Assembly: GCA_032252755.1 (NCBI GenBank)
Contig: JAVUPY010000088.1
Span: 1-64,000 of the forward strand
DNA length: 64,000 bases
Origin: Terriglobia bacterium
Lineage (GTDB): Bacteria; Acidobacteriota; Terriglobia; Terriglobales; Acidobacteriaceae
Direction of reading: 5' to 3'
The notes beneath the pieces were generated by a model, which was given only the letters and a program-made list of their open reading frames with translations, had not been told where the DNA came from and did not search any database. Made by a program: the position numbers and the translations under genes. This document shows positions 44,644 to 54,648 of the stretch, in pieces. Every line of letters begins with the position of its first letter. Within the stretch, counting starts at the first letter, position 1.

Positions 44644-45216
44644 CTAAGGCTTCGGCTGTTTCGCCGGCGGATTTCCGTGTGAGGGCGCCATGGAGCCTTG
44701 GTGCGGATTGGGGCCGGTCGCAGGCGGCATCTCCATTCCGCCGTGAGGATTTGTGCCGCCCGTGGTGCCCATTCCGCCGTGCGGATTGTCCCCGCCCATT
44801 GTGCCCATTCCGCCCATGGAACCCGCGGAGTAGCAGGTAACGCGGCCGCTGCCGGCGACGCGGATCTCAGCGGGACAGGGCGTGCTGTCTACTTTGCCGG
44901 CTTCTGACTGGATGGCGAAGAGTTGGCCCTGGGCATTGCCGGCCATTGCCGTCGTCATGCCGGGCAGATCGTAGCGGACGTAGAAGGCCTGCTTCGTCTG
45001 GGCAGCCTTGAGCGCGCAATCGGTGGCGGGCTGCACATCGGCGGGCTGCTGCGATTTGGGTGCGCCGCAGTTCGTCGCACCGCTGCCAGCGAGTTCAACG
45101 AGTTTCTGCTGGACGGCGTCGGAAGGCTGTGGGGATTGGGCGGTCTTAGCGGACTTGCTGTTGCAGGCGGAGAGGGCGAGCACAGCGACGAGAGCTACGT
45201 TGAAGGTGTGTTTCAT
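44644..45216 (-). CDS. lipoprotein with Gly/Met/Asn-Pro-His repeats
   Basis: A 190-residue protein beginning MKHTFNVALVAVLALSACNS with lipobox LSAC. A central part (30-120) with paired Cys (ATNCGAP, ATDCAL, TPCPAE, VTCYS) may hold disulfides. The C-terminal 60 residues repeat units of the form GGMGTMGGDNPHGGMG, ending in Pro-rich sequence. These His/Met-rich repeats could bind metal such as copper. Function unknown; periplasmic-side membrane anchoring is inferred. Confidence 0.75.
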   Translation of the reverse strand: MKHTFNVALVAVLALSACNSKSAKTAQSPQPSDAVQQKLVELAGSGATNCGAPKSQQPADVQPATDCALKAAQTKQAFYVRYDLPGMTTAMAGNAQGQLFAIQSEAGKVDSTPCPAEIRVAGSGRVTCYSAGSMGGMGTMGGDNPHGGMGTTGGTNPHGGMEMPPATGPNPHQGSMAPSHGNPPAKQPKP

Positions 45217-45286
45217 GACGGAAGTATTGTACAGAAACCGAAGAACCGAACGTCCGGCGAACCGGAGAACAAATTCGAACGGCTCG

Positions 45287-45322
45287 ACTACCCGGCACTG
45301 GCGAAGTTAGGACAGGGCACCC
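45287..45322 (+). repeat. degenerate REP B fragment
   Basis: CTACCCGGCACTGGCGAAGT and GGACAGGGCACCC follow the layout of element B with many substitutions. It lies upstream of the lipoprotein gene, in a gap that also holds CGAAC-type words (45239-45272). Confidence 0.45.
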
Positions 45323-45431
45323 ATTTCGTTCTCTATCGACACAAACAAGAACGCGAGCCGCAGGGCTCGCGCTCTCGTGCATTCGAATCAACTTCCTTTT
45401 GTCTTCTGTGTATCCTCCCTTGCCGAAGTAC

Positions 45432-47465
45432 TTATTTGTTGCCACTGCTGCTGCCGGATGCTGACGCCCGCGGCTGTGCGGACGCAGTTTCCGACTGCGT
45501 TTCAAGAACCATGAGGCCGTTATAGGCGGTGGCTGCGACGAGTTTGCCGCGCAGGTCGTAGGCGCCACGCAGGAACATGCCGGCGTCGGGCGTGCGGGAC
45601 CAACTGCGTCCACCATCGCGGCTCTGCCAAACGGTGCTGGAATTGGCGGCGGTAGCGAGCAGTCGCCCACCTGCGGCGTCGACGGCAATTCCGGTGATGT
45701 TGTTCGGCGGCAGGCCTTCCATCGCGTGAGTCCAGTTGCGGCCCTGGTCGGTGCTGCGGAAGGCACCTTCGCGGGTGGCGATCCAAAGGGTGCGATCGGG
45801 AGCGAAGGTCACGGTGTGAATCAGCGAGATGAATGACGGCATCGCAGCGGCGGCCCAGGTTTTGCCGTCGTCGTTGGAAAGCATGACGCGTCGATAACCG
45901 GCGGCGGCGATGCTGTCGCCGAAGCTATTGACGTAGATGAACGTCGATTCGCCGAGAACCGGTCCGCCCATCCACGTCCTGCCCTGATCGTGGCTGACGA
46001 AGACACCGCGACTGGTGGCGGCGATCCAGCGATTGCCGTCAATATCGATGTGCGCCACGCGGCCTGCCAGTTCAGACTTGACGACGCGCGGCGGAATCGC
46101 CTTGGCGGCGACGAACTTGCCGGATTTCAAGCGGCGTGGTTTCGGCTGTGGGACCGGTTTCAGAGTGACAATCATGTTTGCCGGGCGCCACATGTCCGAG
46201 TGCGGGACGAGCGTGAACATTCCGTTGTTGGTGCCGGCGACGAGTGTTCCGTCGCTGGCCTGAGCGAGGTTAAACACGTCGCGGCCAGCGAGGCCATCAC
46301 TTACCTGTGACCACGAGGCGCCGGCGTTGTGCGAGACGAAAACGCCGCCGAATTCCTTGTCGTTCAGCACAGAGGCGTAGATGGTGTTGTGATCGTGATT
46401 GTCGGCGACGAGGCTTGAGACCTGGCGATGGCTGAAGCCGGCATTCGAGGCGCGGAAGGTCTGTCCGGCATCGTTGCTGGCGACTACGCCATAGCGGTCG
46501 GTCGCGACCAGAACACGCGATGGATTACGCGGATCGATCATCACGTCATTGACGATGAAGTTCGGAGGAGAGATCAGCTTGAAGGTCTTGCCGCCGTCAA
46601 CGGTCTTCCAGAGACCCTCGGTGGTTCCGGCATAAACGACGTTCGGGTTCGCCGGGTCCTGCTGCAACACGCGCGTACGGCGGGCGGTTGCGGGGATTCC
46701 CTGAATCTTGTGGAAGAGCATTCCGGCGCTTTCGCTCTTGTAGATACCGGAGCAGGCGCTGGCGTAAACGTTGTTGGTGTCGCTGTGGTCGATGATGATG
46801 GAGAAGACGTCTGAGTCGTCGATAACGCCCTGCTTAATGTTGGTCCACGTCTTGCCACCGTCGGCGGTCTTCCAGGGCAGGTGCCAGGTTCCGGCGTAGA
46901 TCACGTTCGGATCGTGCGGATCGACAGCGATTGACTCGATGTTCTTGATGTCCGGGTGTCCCGGAGGCGAAATCTGCTGCCAGGTGTCGCCACCGTCGAA
47001 GCTGCGGAAAACACCTTCGAGTGCGCCGGCGGTCAGAATTTTCGGATTGCTCGGCGCGAGTTCGAAGGCGCGGATGCTGCGTCCACGCATGCCGGGAAGC
47101 AACTGCCAGGACTTGCCGCCATCCTTTGTGCGGAAGAGGTCGCCGTTGTTCTGTTCATCGACGCTCCAGGCGGCCACGTAAATGATCTTCGTGTTGTTTG
47201 GATCAAAGGCGATGTTGTCCAGGACGTAATGCTCACCGGGGCCAAGGTGGACCCAATGGCGCCAGGAATTGCCACCGTCTTCGGAGAGATAGAGTTGTCC
47301 GGCGCTGGTGCCGAGAATGATTCGATTCGGATTGCTTGGATCGTAAACGAGGGAGCGAACGTCGCCGCCCTCTGGACCAACAGCCTTCCACTGAGCCATC
47401 GCTGCGGGGATCAGGATGACGATGCATGCCAAAACAACGAGCAACTTCGTCGCGCGAGAGGACAC
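45432..47465 (-). CDS. secreted BNR/VPS10-type beta-propeller protein
   Basis: Started at the GTG at 47465 (AGGA eight bases upstream) the protein has 677 residues with a signal peptide (LLVVLACIVILIPAAMAQW). It contains many sialidase-like Asp-box units, for example LSEDGGNSWRHW, RTKDGGKSWQ, RSFDGGDTWQQI, KTADGGKTWTNI, SHDQGRTWMGG and RSTDQGRNWTHAM, spaced about 40-60 residues as in ten-bladed sortilin/VPS10-type propellers. No catalytic sialidase residues are evident. It is probably extracytoplasmic with a binding or scaffold role. A 30-residue tail rich in Ser/Ala ends it. Confidence 0.85.
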   Translation of the reverse strand: MSSRATKLLVVLACIVILIPAAMAQWKAVGPEGGDVRSLVYDPSNPNRIILGTSAGQLYLSEDGGNSWRHWVHLGPGEHYVLDNIAFDPNNTKIIYVAAWSVDEQNNGDLFRTKDGGKSWQLLPGMRGRSIRAFELAPSNPKILTAGALEGVFRSFDGGDTWQQISPPGHPDIKNIESIAVDPHDPNVIYAGTWHLPWKTADGGKTWTNIKQGVIDDSDVFSIIIDHSDTNNVYASACSGIYKSESAGMLFHKIQGIPATARRTRVLQQDPANPNVVYAGTTEGLWKTVDGGKTFKLISPPNFIVNDVMIDPRNPSRVLVATDRYGVVASNDAGQTFRASNAGFSHRQVSSLVADNHDHNTIYASVLNDKEFGGVFVSHNAGASWSQVSDGLAGRDVFNLAQASDGTLVAGTNNGMFTLVPHSDMWRPANMIVTLKPVPQPKPRRLKSGKFVAAKAIPPRVVKSELAGRVAHIDIDGNRWIAATSRGVFVSHDQGRTWMGGPVLGESTFIYVNSFGDSIAAAGYRRVMLSNDDGKTWAAAAMPSFISLIHTVTFAPDRTLWIATREGAFRSTDQGRNWTHAMEGLPPNNITGIAVDAAGGRLLATAANSSTVWQSRDGGRSWSRTPDAGMFLRGAYDLRGKLVAATAYNGLMVLETQSETASAQPRASASGSSSGNK

Positions 47466-47601
47466 GCAGTGATCCTTTCTTGTGACCGAATAGAGGTTCC
47501 AGTAACACTGGAAGGTTGCCACCGCGCCGGGGCGGTCACAAGGTTACCAAAGAAAAGGGACCATGGGACCGGGACTTCCGAGCAATACGTTTACTGCGAA
47601 A

Positions 47602-47667
47602 GGTCAGACGCCAGACACCAGACGTCAGCAAAATCAACCAGTTGCTGAAGTCTGACGTCTGGCGCCT
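47602..47667. repeat. inverted short-word repeat (CCAGACGTC type)
   Basis: CGCCAGAC and GACGTCAGCAA on the left are matched by TTGCTGAAGTC and GTCTGGCG on the right, around a 10-base loop, with an internal CCAGAC word repeat. It stands between the propeller gene and the OmpA-type gene, 25 bases after the latter's stop. Right of it CCTTGTCTTTT offers a T-rich tail on the plus strand. Confidence 0.65.
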
Positions 47668-47689
47668 TGTCTTTTACCGCAAGGTTCCG

Positions 47690-49276
47690 TTACTGCGCCG
47701 CGGGCTTTGCTTTCTTGTGAACTACCCGATGCACAGGTTTCTTGGCGAACATGCTCTCGTCTACAACCGAGGTATCTTCACCGGTGAAGGTCGCGCCGGG
47801 CGGAACGATCCAGATCTCCGCCTTCTGCCCTTCGCCGGTGCTCGTGCGAAGTTCGATGCGGGACGGATCGATACCCTTTTCCTTGGTGAGGTACTCCTTG
47901 GTGTTGTAGGCGCGTTCTGCCGCCAGGTCCTTGTTGGCTTTCTTCTTGGTTTCTTCCGGAGTCGCGAATCCGACGATGACTGCTTTCGCATCGGCATCGC
48001 GCTCAAGTTTCAGAGCCACGTCGTCGAGGATGGCCTTAGCGGCGTTGTCGACACGCGCCGGACGACGCTTATCCGGGAAGTTGATTTCGTTCAGCTTGCT
48101 GGCGGTCGGCGGCGGCGGCGGAACTTCGACGTTGACGGTCGAAGAACAGCTAGCCGTCAGTCCGCGATCGTCACTGACTGTACCGTTGATGGTGATTGGG
48201 CCTGCGGGCGCTCCGGCTGTATCCAACTGGACGGTTTGCCCGGTGCCGGTAATCTGGCCACCGCTGGTGTTCCAGCTGTAGGTAAGCGGACGATTGTCAG
48301 GGCTGCTCGCCGTGGCGGTGATGGTCGACGGCTCACCCGACTTCAATGTGGTCGGGGCGGCCGAACAGGACATGACTGGCGGATGCTTCGGCGGCTCCTT
48401 GACCGTGAACGTGGAGGTGCAATTCGCGGCCATCATGTGCTTACCCTTGCCGTTGTCATTCACCTTGCCGGTGACAGTGTAAGAGCCGGGAGCGAGCCCG
48501 GTGGTGTCAACGGTAGCGTTGCCTTCGGTGTGCGTTACTTTGCCGCCGGTGGTTTCAAAGGCGTAGGTGAGCGTGCGCTTCGGGTTGAAGTTGCTCGGGG
48601 TCAGTGTGACCTTGATCGGCTCGCCCGCCAAAACCTCGGATGGTTCGGCGGTGGAGCAGGCTGCGCTGACAGGCAGCGGCTTCGCCATGCCGCCGAATGT
48701 GAATACAGCGCCACCCTGAACGCGCGCACCGTCCCAACGTGAAGCAGTGGAGTCGAGGACTTTGTCCTTGTAGGTCGTGTAAACGTAATCGGCCTGCAGG
48801 ACGCGCCACTGGAAGTGGTCGTTGATCTTGTAATCGAAGCCGCCGCCGCCGATGAACATCGGCGAATTTTTGTCGGAATAGATTGTGCGTGGCCCGATGT
48901 GGGCAACGCCTACAAGGGTTTCGAGAAAGGGCGTAAACGGCGAATCACTGCGGATCTTGAACTGGGGGCCGAAAGCGAAAGTTGTGACATTCGCGGGATC
49001 TTTGTAGTGTCCGCCAATGTCAACGGTGATACCCACCCACTTTTTGAAGTTGAAGGTGCCAGCGGCGTCCCATCCTTTGGGGATTCCCGGCAGCTTGCCG
49101 AAAGTAGAAAGCCGGCCACCAGGGTTGTACCAGGAATAGCCGCCGAACAACTCCACCTTCGGATAGTTGTCGTTGTCCTGAGCGGCAGACGAAATGGGCA
49201 CAAGCGCAATTACGAGGAAGAACGCCAACAGTAGAAGAATCGTACGTGTTACAACCTCATGACGACGAAGCGACAT
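47690..49276 (-). CDS. OmpA-family outer-membrane protein with two Ig-like domains
   Basis: A 528-residue protein started at 49276 (GGAGG eight bases upstream) with signal peptide LLLLAFFLVIALVPISSAAQ. Residues about 35-205 form an outer-membrane-barrel-like beta region (VELFGGYSWYNPG, VGITVDIGGHYKD, FGGGGFDYKINDHFQW-type strands). Two tandem Ig/PKD-like domains follow (CSAEPSEVLAGEPIKVTLTP and CSAAPTTLKSGEPSTITATA), then a C-terminal OmpA peptidoglycan-binding domain (INFPDKRRPARVDNAAKAILDDVALKLER, AERAYNTKEYLTKEKGIDPSRI). It links outer membrane and cell wall. A Lys-rich tail (VHRVVHKKAKPAAQ) is unusual. Confidence 0.88.
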   Translation of the reverse strand: MSLRRHEVVTRTILLLLAFFLVIALVPISSAAQDNDNYPKVELFGGYSWYNPGGRLSTFGKLPGIPKGWDAAGTFNFKKWVGITVDIGGHYKDPANVTTFAFGPQFKIRSDSPFTPFLETLVGVAHIGPRTIYSDKNSPMFIGGGGFDYKINDHFQWRVLQADYVYTTYKDKVLDSTASRWDGARVQGGAVFTFGGMAKPLPVSAACSTAEPSEVLAGEPIKVTLTPSNFNPKRTLTYAFETTGGKVTHTEGNATVDTTGLAPGSYTVTGKVNDNGKGKHMMAANCTSTFTVKEPPKHPPVMSCSAAPTTLKSGEPSTITATASSPDNRPLTYSWNTSGGQITGTGQTVQLDTAGAPAGPITINGTVSDDRGLTASCSSTVNVEVPPPPPTASKLNEINFPDKRRPARVDNAAKAILDDVALKLERDADAKAVIVGFATPEETKKKANKDLAAERAYNTKEYLTKEKGIDPSRIELRTSTGEGQKAEIWIVPPGATFTGEDTSVVDESMFAKKPVHRVVHKKAKPAAQ

Positions 49277-49447
49277 GGAAATTCCTCCGAACCTCGGCAA
49301 TAAAACAAGTTTTGCAAAAAACGAAATCCGAAACTGAGAGACACGACAGAACTGCTCAGGAGCTAACGTGAACCCCTGATTAGGCAACAAGGAATTTTAC
49401 GCCCAGCAGAGTACGAGAGCAATGCAGGCACATTGAAGAGGAAGGGG

Positions 49448-50063
49448 TTATTCGACGCTCACTCGCAAAATGAGACGCGTGCCACTTTCGAGTCTTAGGT
49501 TTTGCGAGCTCGGGCGAATCACTGAGCCGTTCGCAGCAGGACGAGGCAGCAGCGTCGAGCTCAAGATTTTTGAGACCGATGATACCGGTGGCGGCCGCGG
49601 TCAATCGGGAGTCGCCGGGTGCTCGGGTCGCCGAGACGTTGTGAAGGGGTGCTGAGAGACAGTTACTCTCGTCGGATTCGTCCGCCAACATGACGGGCGG
49701 GGCGATCGCCTGAATGGTAGCTGTCAGGCGTACTTCGCGGCCATCACGCATGAGCGCCCGGTCTGAAGATGATCCAGAGCGTGAACTGACCGTTGCCCAT
49801 GGTCTTGCGCTGCCCCTCGGCCAGGTGACCTATCAGCTTTGAATTCTTAGGGATGCGGATCTCGCCCTGCTCACGAAGTTGCTCATACACTTGGCGAGTA
49901 CCGGATCGCCGACCTTGGCTTTGCGGGCATCTATCCCGTGCGTCAGCTCAGCCTTGAGTGCGGCCGATGCATTACTGTCAGGAGTCTGGGCGGCTAGAGG
50001 TGCAAGAAGAGTCACAACGGTGGCAAGAACCAGGAGGACGAACGGGAAAAAAGCCGCCTTCAT
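49448..50063 (-). pseudogene. frameshifted secreted protein gene (three frameshifts)
   Basis: On the minus strand ATG at 50063 opens MKAAFFPFVLLVLATVVTLLAPLAAQ, a signal peptide, then KAELTHGIDARKAKVGDPVLAK. The sense then moves to another frame near 49903 (YEQLREQGEIRIPKNSKLIGHLAEGQ), moves again near 49762 (ALMRDGREVRLTATIQAIAPP), and once more near 49537 (AANGSVIRPSSQNLRLESG, ending ILRVSVE at a TAA, 49448). Joined up, this is one continuous protein of about 205 residues of a secreted acidobacterial family (KVGDPV, IPKGSKL-like, TIQAIAPP, LESGT blocks). Each shift needs one base lost or gained. Either a decaying gene or local sequence error explains it. Confidence 0.75.
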
Positions 50064-50337
50064 TGTGGTCCCCTTTGGGGCCAGCATCAGGATACTGCTC
50101 CGGATGGAGCGCAACGTGCTTCTGGTTGAGTGGGTAACCTCGACCTGAGATGCTGGCCGACGGCCAAAGTAAGCCCGAACAATGAAGTTTTTCGCCATTA
50201 CGAAAGTACCTGTCCGAATTTGGCATGGAAAAAGTTACATAGTTGGAAGATTCTGCATCTTAGGAATTAGGACTTTTTGGGCAGCACGAGAACTCATGCT
50301 GAGAAAATTTCATACCTGAGCGAACCGGAAGACCGAC

Positions 50338-51741
50338 ATGAATATTGAAAAGATCCTGATCGTGGAAGACGAGGAGAACGAGCGTACAGGCCTGGCTGAA
50401 CTGGTGGCGGCTTGGGGATACCGAACGGAAACGGCGCAGGACGGGCTTGAGGGTCTGGAAAAGATTGAGACGTTCTCACCCGGGATCGTGATTACCGACC
50501 TCAAGATGCCGCGCATGGACGGCATGGAGTTGCTGGAGCAGATATCTGAGAACCCGGCCGAGATAGCAGTAATTCTCCTGACGGCGCAGGGCAGCATCGA
50601 CGCTGCGGTGGCGGCGATGAAGCTGGGGGCTTACGACTTCATCGAGAAGCCGGTGAATCCGACGCGGCTGCGCAATATTCTCCAGAACGCGTCTCGTCAG
50701 CGCGGGACCGATCGCGAACTGGAAGTCACCCGGCGCATGCTGCGGGACACCGGGCAAATGGGTCTACTGGTGGGCTCCTCGAAGAAGATGCAGGAGGTCT
50801 TCCACCTCGTCGAATTGGTGGCGCCATCGACAGCGAGCGTGCTGATCACGGGCGAGAGCGGCACCGGGAAGGAACTGGTCGCGCGCACGATTCACGACCT
50901 GAGCCCGCGGAAATCGAAGCCGTTCGTCGCGATCAATTGTGCTGCGATTCCCGAAACACTGATCGAGAGCGAAATCTTCGGGCACGAGAAGGGCGCATTC
51001 ACGGGAGCGTTGGAGCGTCGTACCGGCTGCTTCGAACTGGCGGAGGGCGGCACCCTGCTGCTGGACGAAATTGGCGAGATGCCGATCGCGACGCAAGCCA
51101 AGCTGCTGCGAGTCCTGGAAGACCGCAAGCTGCGCCGGCTGGGCAGCAAGGTCGAAACCACGGTCGATGTGCGCGTGCTTGCCGCCACAAACAAGATTCC
51201 GGAAGACGCTGTGAGCCGCGGTGAGCTGCGCAACGATCTTTTCTACCGCCTGAACGTCTTCAACATTCACATGCCTCCGCTGCGAGAGCACAAGGAAGAT
51301 ATTCCGGACCTGGTACACGCGCTGCTGAAGGAAATGAGCGCGAAGCACAACCGGCAAGCGCGAACGGTGAGCGAGCCGGTGATGCAGGTTTTCCAGCAGC
51401 ATTCCTGGCCGGGCAATGTTCGCGAGTTGCGCAACACGCTGGAGCGGGCGGTGATCGTGTGCGAGGGATCGATGATTGAGCCGAGGCACCTGCCGCCGGG
51501 CTTCGGGAACGTGGTTCCGCGACCGGTGATAACGGAGGCCAACGCGGTGCGCGTTTCTGTGGGAACGACGGTCGACGAGGCCGAGAAGCAGCTCATTCTA
51601 AAGACGTTGGAATCTACCCACAACAACAAGACGCGCGCGGCGGAAATCCTCGGCATCAGTTTGAAGACGCTGCACAACAAGCTGAAGGAATACCGCATGG
51701 GCGCGCCGGAGACGGATACGGCGGCGGCGGTGAACGAGTAG
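50338..51741 (+). CDS. sigma-54-dependent response regulator, NtrC type
   Basis: A 467-residue protein. Receiver about 5-120 (acceptor Asp in IVITDLKMPRMDG, Lys in DFIEKPVNP), AAA+ domain about 145-375 with GESGTGKE, the sigma-54 loop GHEKGAFTGA, GGTLLLDEIGEM and RNDLFYRLNVF, and a Fis-type DNA-binding end (KTRAAEILGISLKTLHNKLKEY). A kinase gene follows on the same strand at 52036, so this is the regulator of a two-component pair. It is one of two NtrC-type proteins in the window that could serve the sigma-54 promoters seen. Confidence 0.94.
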   Translation: MNIEKILIVEDEENERTGLAELVAAWGYRTETAQDGLEGLEKIETFSPGIVITDLKMPRMDGMELLEQISENPAEIAVILLTAQGSIDAAVAAMKLGAYDFIEKPVNPTRLRNILQNASRQRGTDRELEVTRRMLRDTGQMGLLVGSSKKMQEVFHLVELVAPSTASVLITGESGTGKELVARTIHDLSPRKSKPFVAINCAAIPETLIESEIFGHEKGAFTGALERRTGCFELAEGGTLLLDEIGEMPIATQAKLLRVLEDRKLRRLGSKVETTVDVRVLAATNKIPEDAVSRGELRNDLFYRLNVFNIHMPPLREHKEDIPDLVHALLKEMSAKHNRQARTVSEPVMQVFQQHSWPGNVRELRNTLERAVIVCEGSMIEPRHLPPGFGNVVPRPVITEANAVRVSVGTTVDEAEKQLILKTLESTHNNKTRAAEILGISLKTLHNKLKEYRMGAPETDTAAAVNE

Positions 51742-52035
51742 CAACTCTCTTGACAGGGTATAGGGCAGCGGGAGCAGGGCAAAACGAGAACCCTTCGCCT
51801 GACGGTTTCGCTCACTATCTTCGACAAGCCACCTGGTCGATTGCCCTTCCCAAGTCTGCCGCCTTGCGCCTGAGTGGCGCTTGCGCGGATACTTCTAACA
51901 GGAATCTCAGGTGGGCTATCAAGCCCGCACTCACGTGCGGGGCTATATTCTCAGACCCACGTCGTTCTCGGACCCATTTCGCACGAAGCGAAATTGTATT
52001 GATTTCGCGCGAATTGGACCGCATGAAACCCTAAG
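51742..52035. other. intergenic stretch in the NtrC/NtrB-type pair
   Basis: 294 bases with no gene. It contains a GC-rich hairpin (AGCCCGCAC-TCAC-GTGCGGGGCT, 51922-51944) and GGGCAGCGGGAGCAGGGC-type words near 51762. A new promoter for the kinase may lie here but none is clear. Confidence 0.4.
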
Positions 52036-53943
52036 GTGCTCAAGATGCCCCGGCTGCGCCTCAAGACAAAACTCGTGCTGGCCATGACCGCCATGGTGGT
52101 GGCGCTGGTGGGTGTGCTGTCATGGATCTACATTTCGCAGCTGATGCGGCAACGGATTCGTGAGACGTACCAGAGCGCGGACTTCATCGCTCACGAGGTA
52201 CTGAGCGGCGCGCGGCAGGCACTGGAAATCGATCTTGAGAGCACGAAGATTGACCTTACCGATCCAAAGCAGGTTCGCGCCGCTGTAGCCGATATCCTGC
52301 AGTCCGATCCAGGATTGAATTCACTGCTGCAGAGTGTCATCGGATACTCGCCGACGATTTATGACGTTTCCATTGTCGATGAGCAGGGGCGGGCCATGAT
52401 GCACACCGACGCCAGCCTTATTGACAAGGAGATGCCAAATCGGCGTGACCTCTCGGAATTGCGCGACGGTTCCTTCCGAGAGCAGATCGACGCCGTTTAC
52501 GGCAATCCGCGGGTTTACGACGTGAGGCTGCCGATCCAGTTGCGCAGCGGCGCGCCCTTCGGGGAGATTCGAGTCGGCGTGTCGACGGTCTTCCTGAAGA
52601 GCGAATTGCAGCCGCAGTTGAATCGCGCGCTCATCTTCTCCGGAATCCTGATCCTGGTCTCACTGCTGCTGGCGGCCGGATTGTCGAATATCGCGTTGCG
52701 TCCGCTGGAAGCTATCGGACGGCGGCTCGATGCCATGACCGGCGGGCCCGAACATGCAGCGGAGCACGAGGTCGCCGCGGGCAGTGATGAATTCGGGGCA
52801 GTCAACACGAAGATCGATAGACTGGGCAGGCAGATCCGCGATGTGAAAGAAGTGTTCTCGGCGTTGAAAGAGAATCTCGACCAGATCATGGGGACGCTGC
52901 AGGACGGTCTCATCCTGTTCACGAAGGACGCCCGCATCGTCCTGGTCAGCGCATCTGCTGAACGCTTCGTAGGCAAGCAGCGCGGCGATATTCTGGGGGA
53001 GACGGTGGAAGGCGTTTTCAACGATTCCACACGGCTGGGACAGATCGTTCTCGACGCCTTTGCCTTGAGGCAGGCAGTCCCGCAGCGGGAGATCGAACTG
53101 GACCGCGGGCGGCGAATACAGTTGTCACTCGACTTCATTGCCGAGGGAGGTGAGCAGCTTGGAGCGCTGCTCACGATGCGCGACTCGGACTCAGTACGGA
53201 GAATCGAGAATGAAATCGAGTTGTCGCGTAGACTCGCGGCGATTGGGCGGCTGACTTCTGGCGTGGCGCACGAGGTGAAGAACCCGATCAACTCGATCGT
53301 CGTGCATCTCGAGGTGTTGCGCGAAAAGCTGCTGCAACTGGATCCTGAAACCAAGCGCCACATGGACGTGATTGGCAGCGAGATCCATCGCCTGGACCGA
53401 GTGGTGAAGACGCTGGTCGACTTCACGCGGCCAGTGGAACTCAAGCTCAGCGAAGTCGACCTGCGGCAGATCGTCGATGACGTTGTTGCGCTTGCTGCTC
53501 CCGAAGCCGAACGGCAGGGAGTGAATATTTCGGCCGTACTGGATGCGGAACCGCTGACGGCGAGGGTAGATGGCGACCTGATTAAACAGGCGCTTTTGAA
53601 TGTGGTTTTGAATGGTGTGCAGGCGATGCCCCAGGGCGGTCCCTTGAACGTAACCGCCGACCGCGTGGGCGAAACAGCTCGCATCGTAATTGAGGACCAC
53701 GGAGAAGGAATTCCCCCCGAGGTTCGTGACAAGATTTACAATCTGTACTTCACGACGAAGAAGAGCGGATCGGGCATAGGGCTTGCCATGACGTACCGCG
53801 TGATGCAATTGCATAATGGGGCGCTGGATTTTGATTCCGAGCCAGGCCATGGGACGACATTCCGAATGCTGCTCCCGATCAGCGACGGCTACATGCTCGA
53901 GGCGCCGAAATTCACGGAGATTGGACGTTCATCTCAGTCATGA
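52036..53943 (+). CDS. membrane-bound sensor histidine kinase (NtrB-like)
   Basis: A 635-residue protein. One N-terminal membrane segment (LVLAMTAMVVALVGVLSWIYI) precedes an extracytoplasmic sensor domain (about 45-195), a second membrane segment (LIFSGILILVSLLLAAGLSNI), HAMP-like (about 225-275), PAS-like (about 285-395) and the kinase core: H-box AIGRLTSGVAHEVKNPINSI, N-box LNVVLNGVQAMPQGG, G1 EDHGEGIPPEVRDKIYNLYF and G2 SGSGIGLAM. It should phosphorylate the regulator encoded at 50338-51741. It starts with GTG. Confidence 0.92.
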   Translation: MLKMPRLRLKTKLVLAMTAMVVALVGVLSWIYISQLMRQRIRETYQSADFIAHEVLSGARQALEIDLESTKIDLTDPKQVRAAVADILQSDPGLNSLLQSVIGYSPTIYDVSIVDEQGRAMMHTDASLIDKEMPNRRDLSELRDGSFREQIDAVYGNPRVYDVRLPIQLRSGAPFGEIRVGVSTVFLKSELQPQLNRALIFSGILILVSLLLAAGLSNIALRPLEAIGRRLDAMTGGPEHAAEHEVAAGSDEFGAVNTKIDRLGRQIRDVKEVFSALKENLDQIMGTLQDGLILFTKDARIVLVSASAERFVGKQRGDILGETVEGVFNDSTRLGQIVLDAFALRQAVPQREIELDRGRRIQLSLDFIAEGGEQLGALLTMRDSDSVRRIENEIELSRRLAAIGRLTSGVAHEVKNPINSIVVHLEVLREKLLQLDPETKRHMDVIGSEIHRLDRVVKTLVDFTRPVELKLSEVDLRQIVDDVVALAAPEAERQGVNISAVLDAEPLTARVDGDLIKQALLNVVLNGVQAMPQGGPLNVTADRVGETARIVIEDHGEGIPPEVRDKIYNLYFTTKKSGSGIGLAMTYRVMQLHNGALDFDSEPGHGTTFRMLLPISDGYMLEAPKFTEIGRSSQS

Positions 53944-53988
53944 AGGGCTGGCTATCAGAGCGCTGCGGCTTGCGACTCGTGTAAAAGA

Positions 53989-54567
53989 ATGCGTATGCGG
54001 ATAGGCCGAAATCTTCTGCTGGCGACGGTAGCGCTCGCGCTCTCGATGGGGACGGGGTGTCACCGGAGGAAACCGAAGATTCCAGTGAAGGCTCAGCCTC
54101 CCACCATTGAACAGCCGACGATACCGCCAGTGGCGTCGCAACCCGAGCCGACGCCTCCGACGGTCACGCCCGGCGAAGCACAGCCTCTTCCAGCGGAACC
54201 CGCTCCGGTGAAGACCAAGAAACCGAAACGGCATCGCAAACCGCTGCCGACGACGGCGAATACCCCGCCACCAAAGCCTGCTCCAAAGCCGGAAACGCCG
54301 CAGCCTGACACTGGTGTACAAATCACGGCGGATATTCCGCAGAACGTGGCGAACGAGCGGCGTCAACAGACGGAAGGGCTGCTGCAGGCAGCCGAAGGCA
54401 ATTTGAAGAGGATCAATCGCACGCTCACCGACGGCGAAGAGTCCATGCAGCGGCAGGTTCGGAACTACATCACGCAGTCGCGGCTGGCGATGCAGGATGG
54501 CGACATTGATCGCGCCTACCAACTGGCGTATAAAGCGCAACAGCTTTCGCAAGAACTCGTAAAATAA
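53989..54567 (+). CDS. proline-rich lipoprotein with a C-terminal helical domain
   Basis: A 192-residue protein. The signal peptide NLLLATVALALSMGTGCHRR has a lipobox-like TGC. A 70-residue Pro/Lys/Thr-rich spacer (PPTIEQPTIPPVASQPEPTPP, then KTKKPKRHRK) reaches into the periplasm, and the last 80 residues are helical (ERRQQTEGLLQAAEGNLKRI, SRLAMQDGDIDRAYQLAYKAQQL), similar to TPR-like or peptidoglycan-proximal tails. It stands 45 bases after the kinase gene and may be in the same transcript. Function unknown. Confidence 0.7.
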   Translation: MRMRIGRNLLLATVALALSMGTGCHRRKPKIPVKAQPPTIEQPTIPPVASQPEPTPPTVTPGEAQPLPAEPAPVKTKKPKRHRKPLPTTANTPPPKPAPKPETPQPDTGVQITADIPQNVANERRQQTEGLLQAAEGNLKRINRTLTDGEESMQRQVRNYITQSRLAMQDGDIDRAYQLAYKAQQLSQELVK

Positions 54568-54648
54568 GCTTCACACGATTGAGAGGTTTGGCCCCGCAAC
54601 TCTGCGCAGTGGAGCGGGGTTCCACCTTTAGCTTCGCCTGGAGAACTT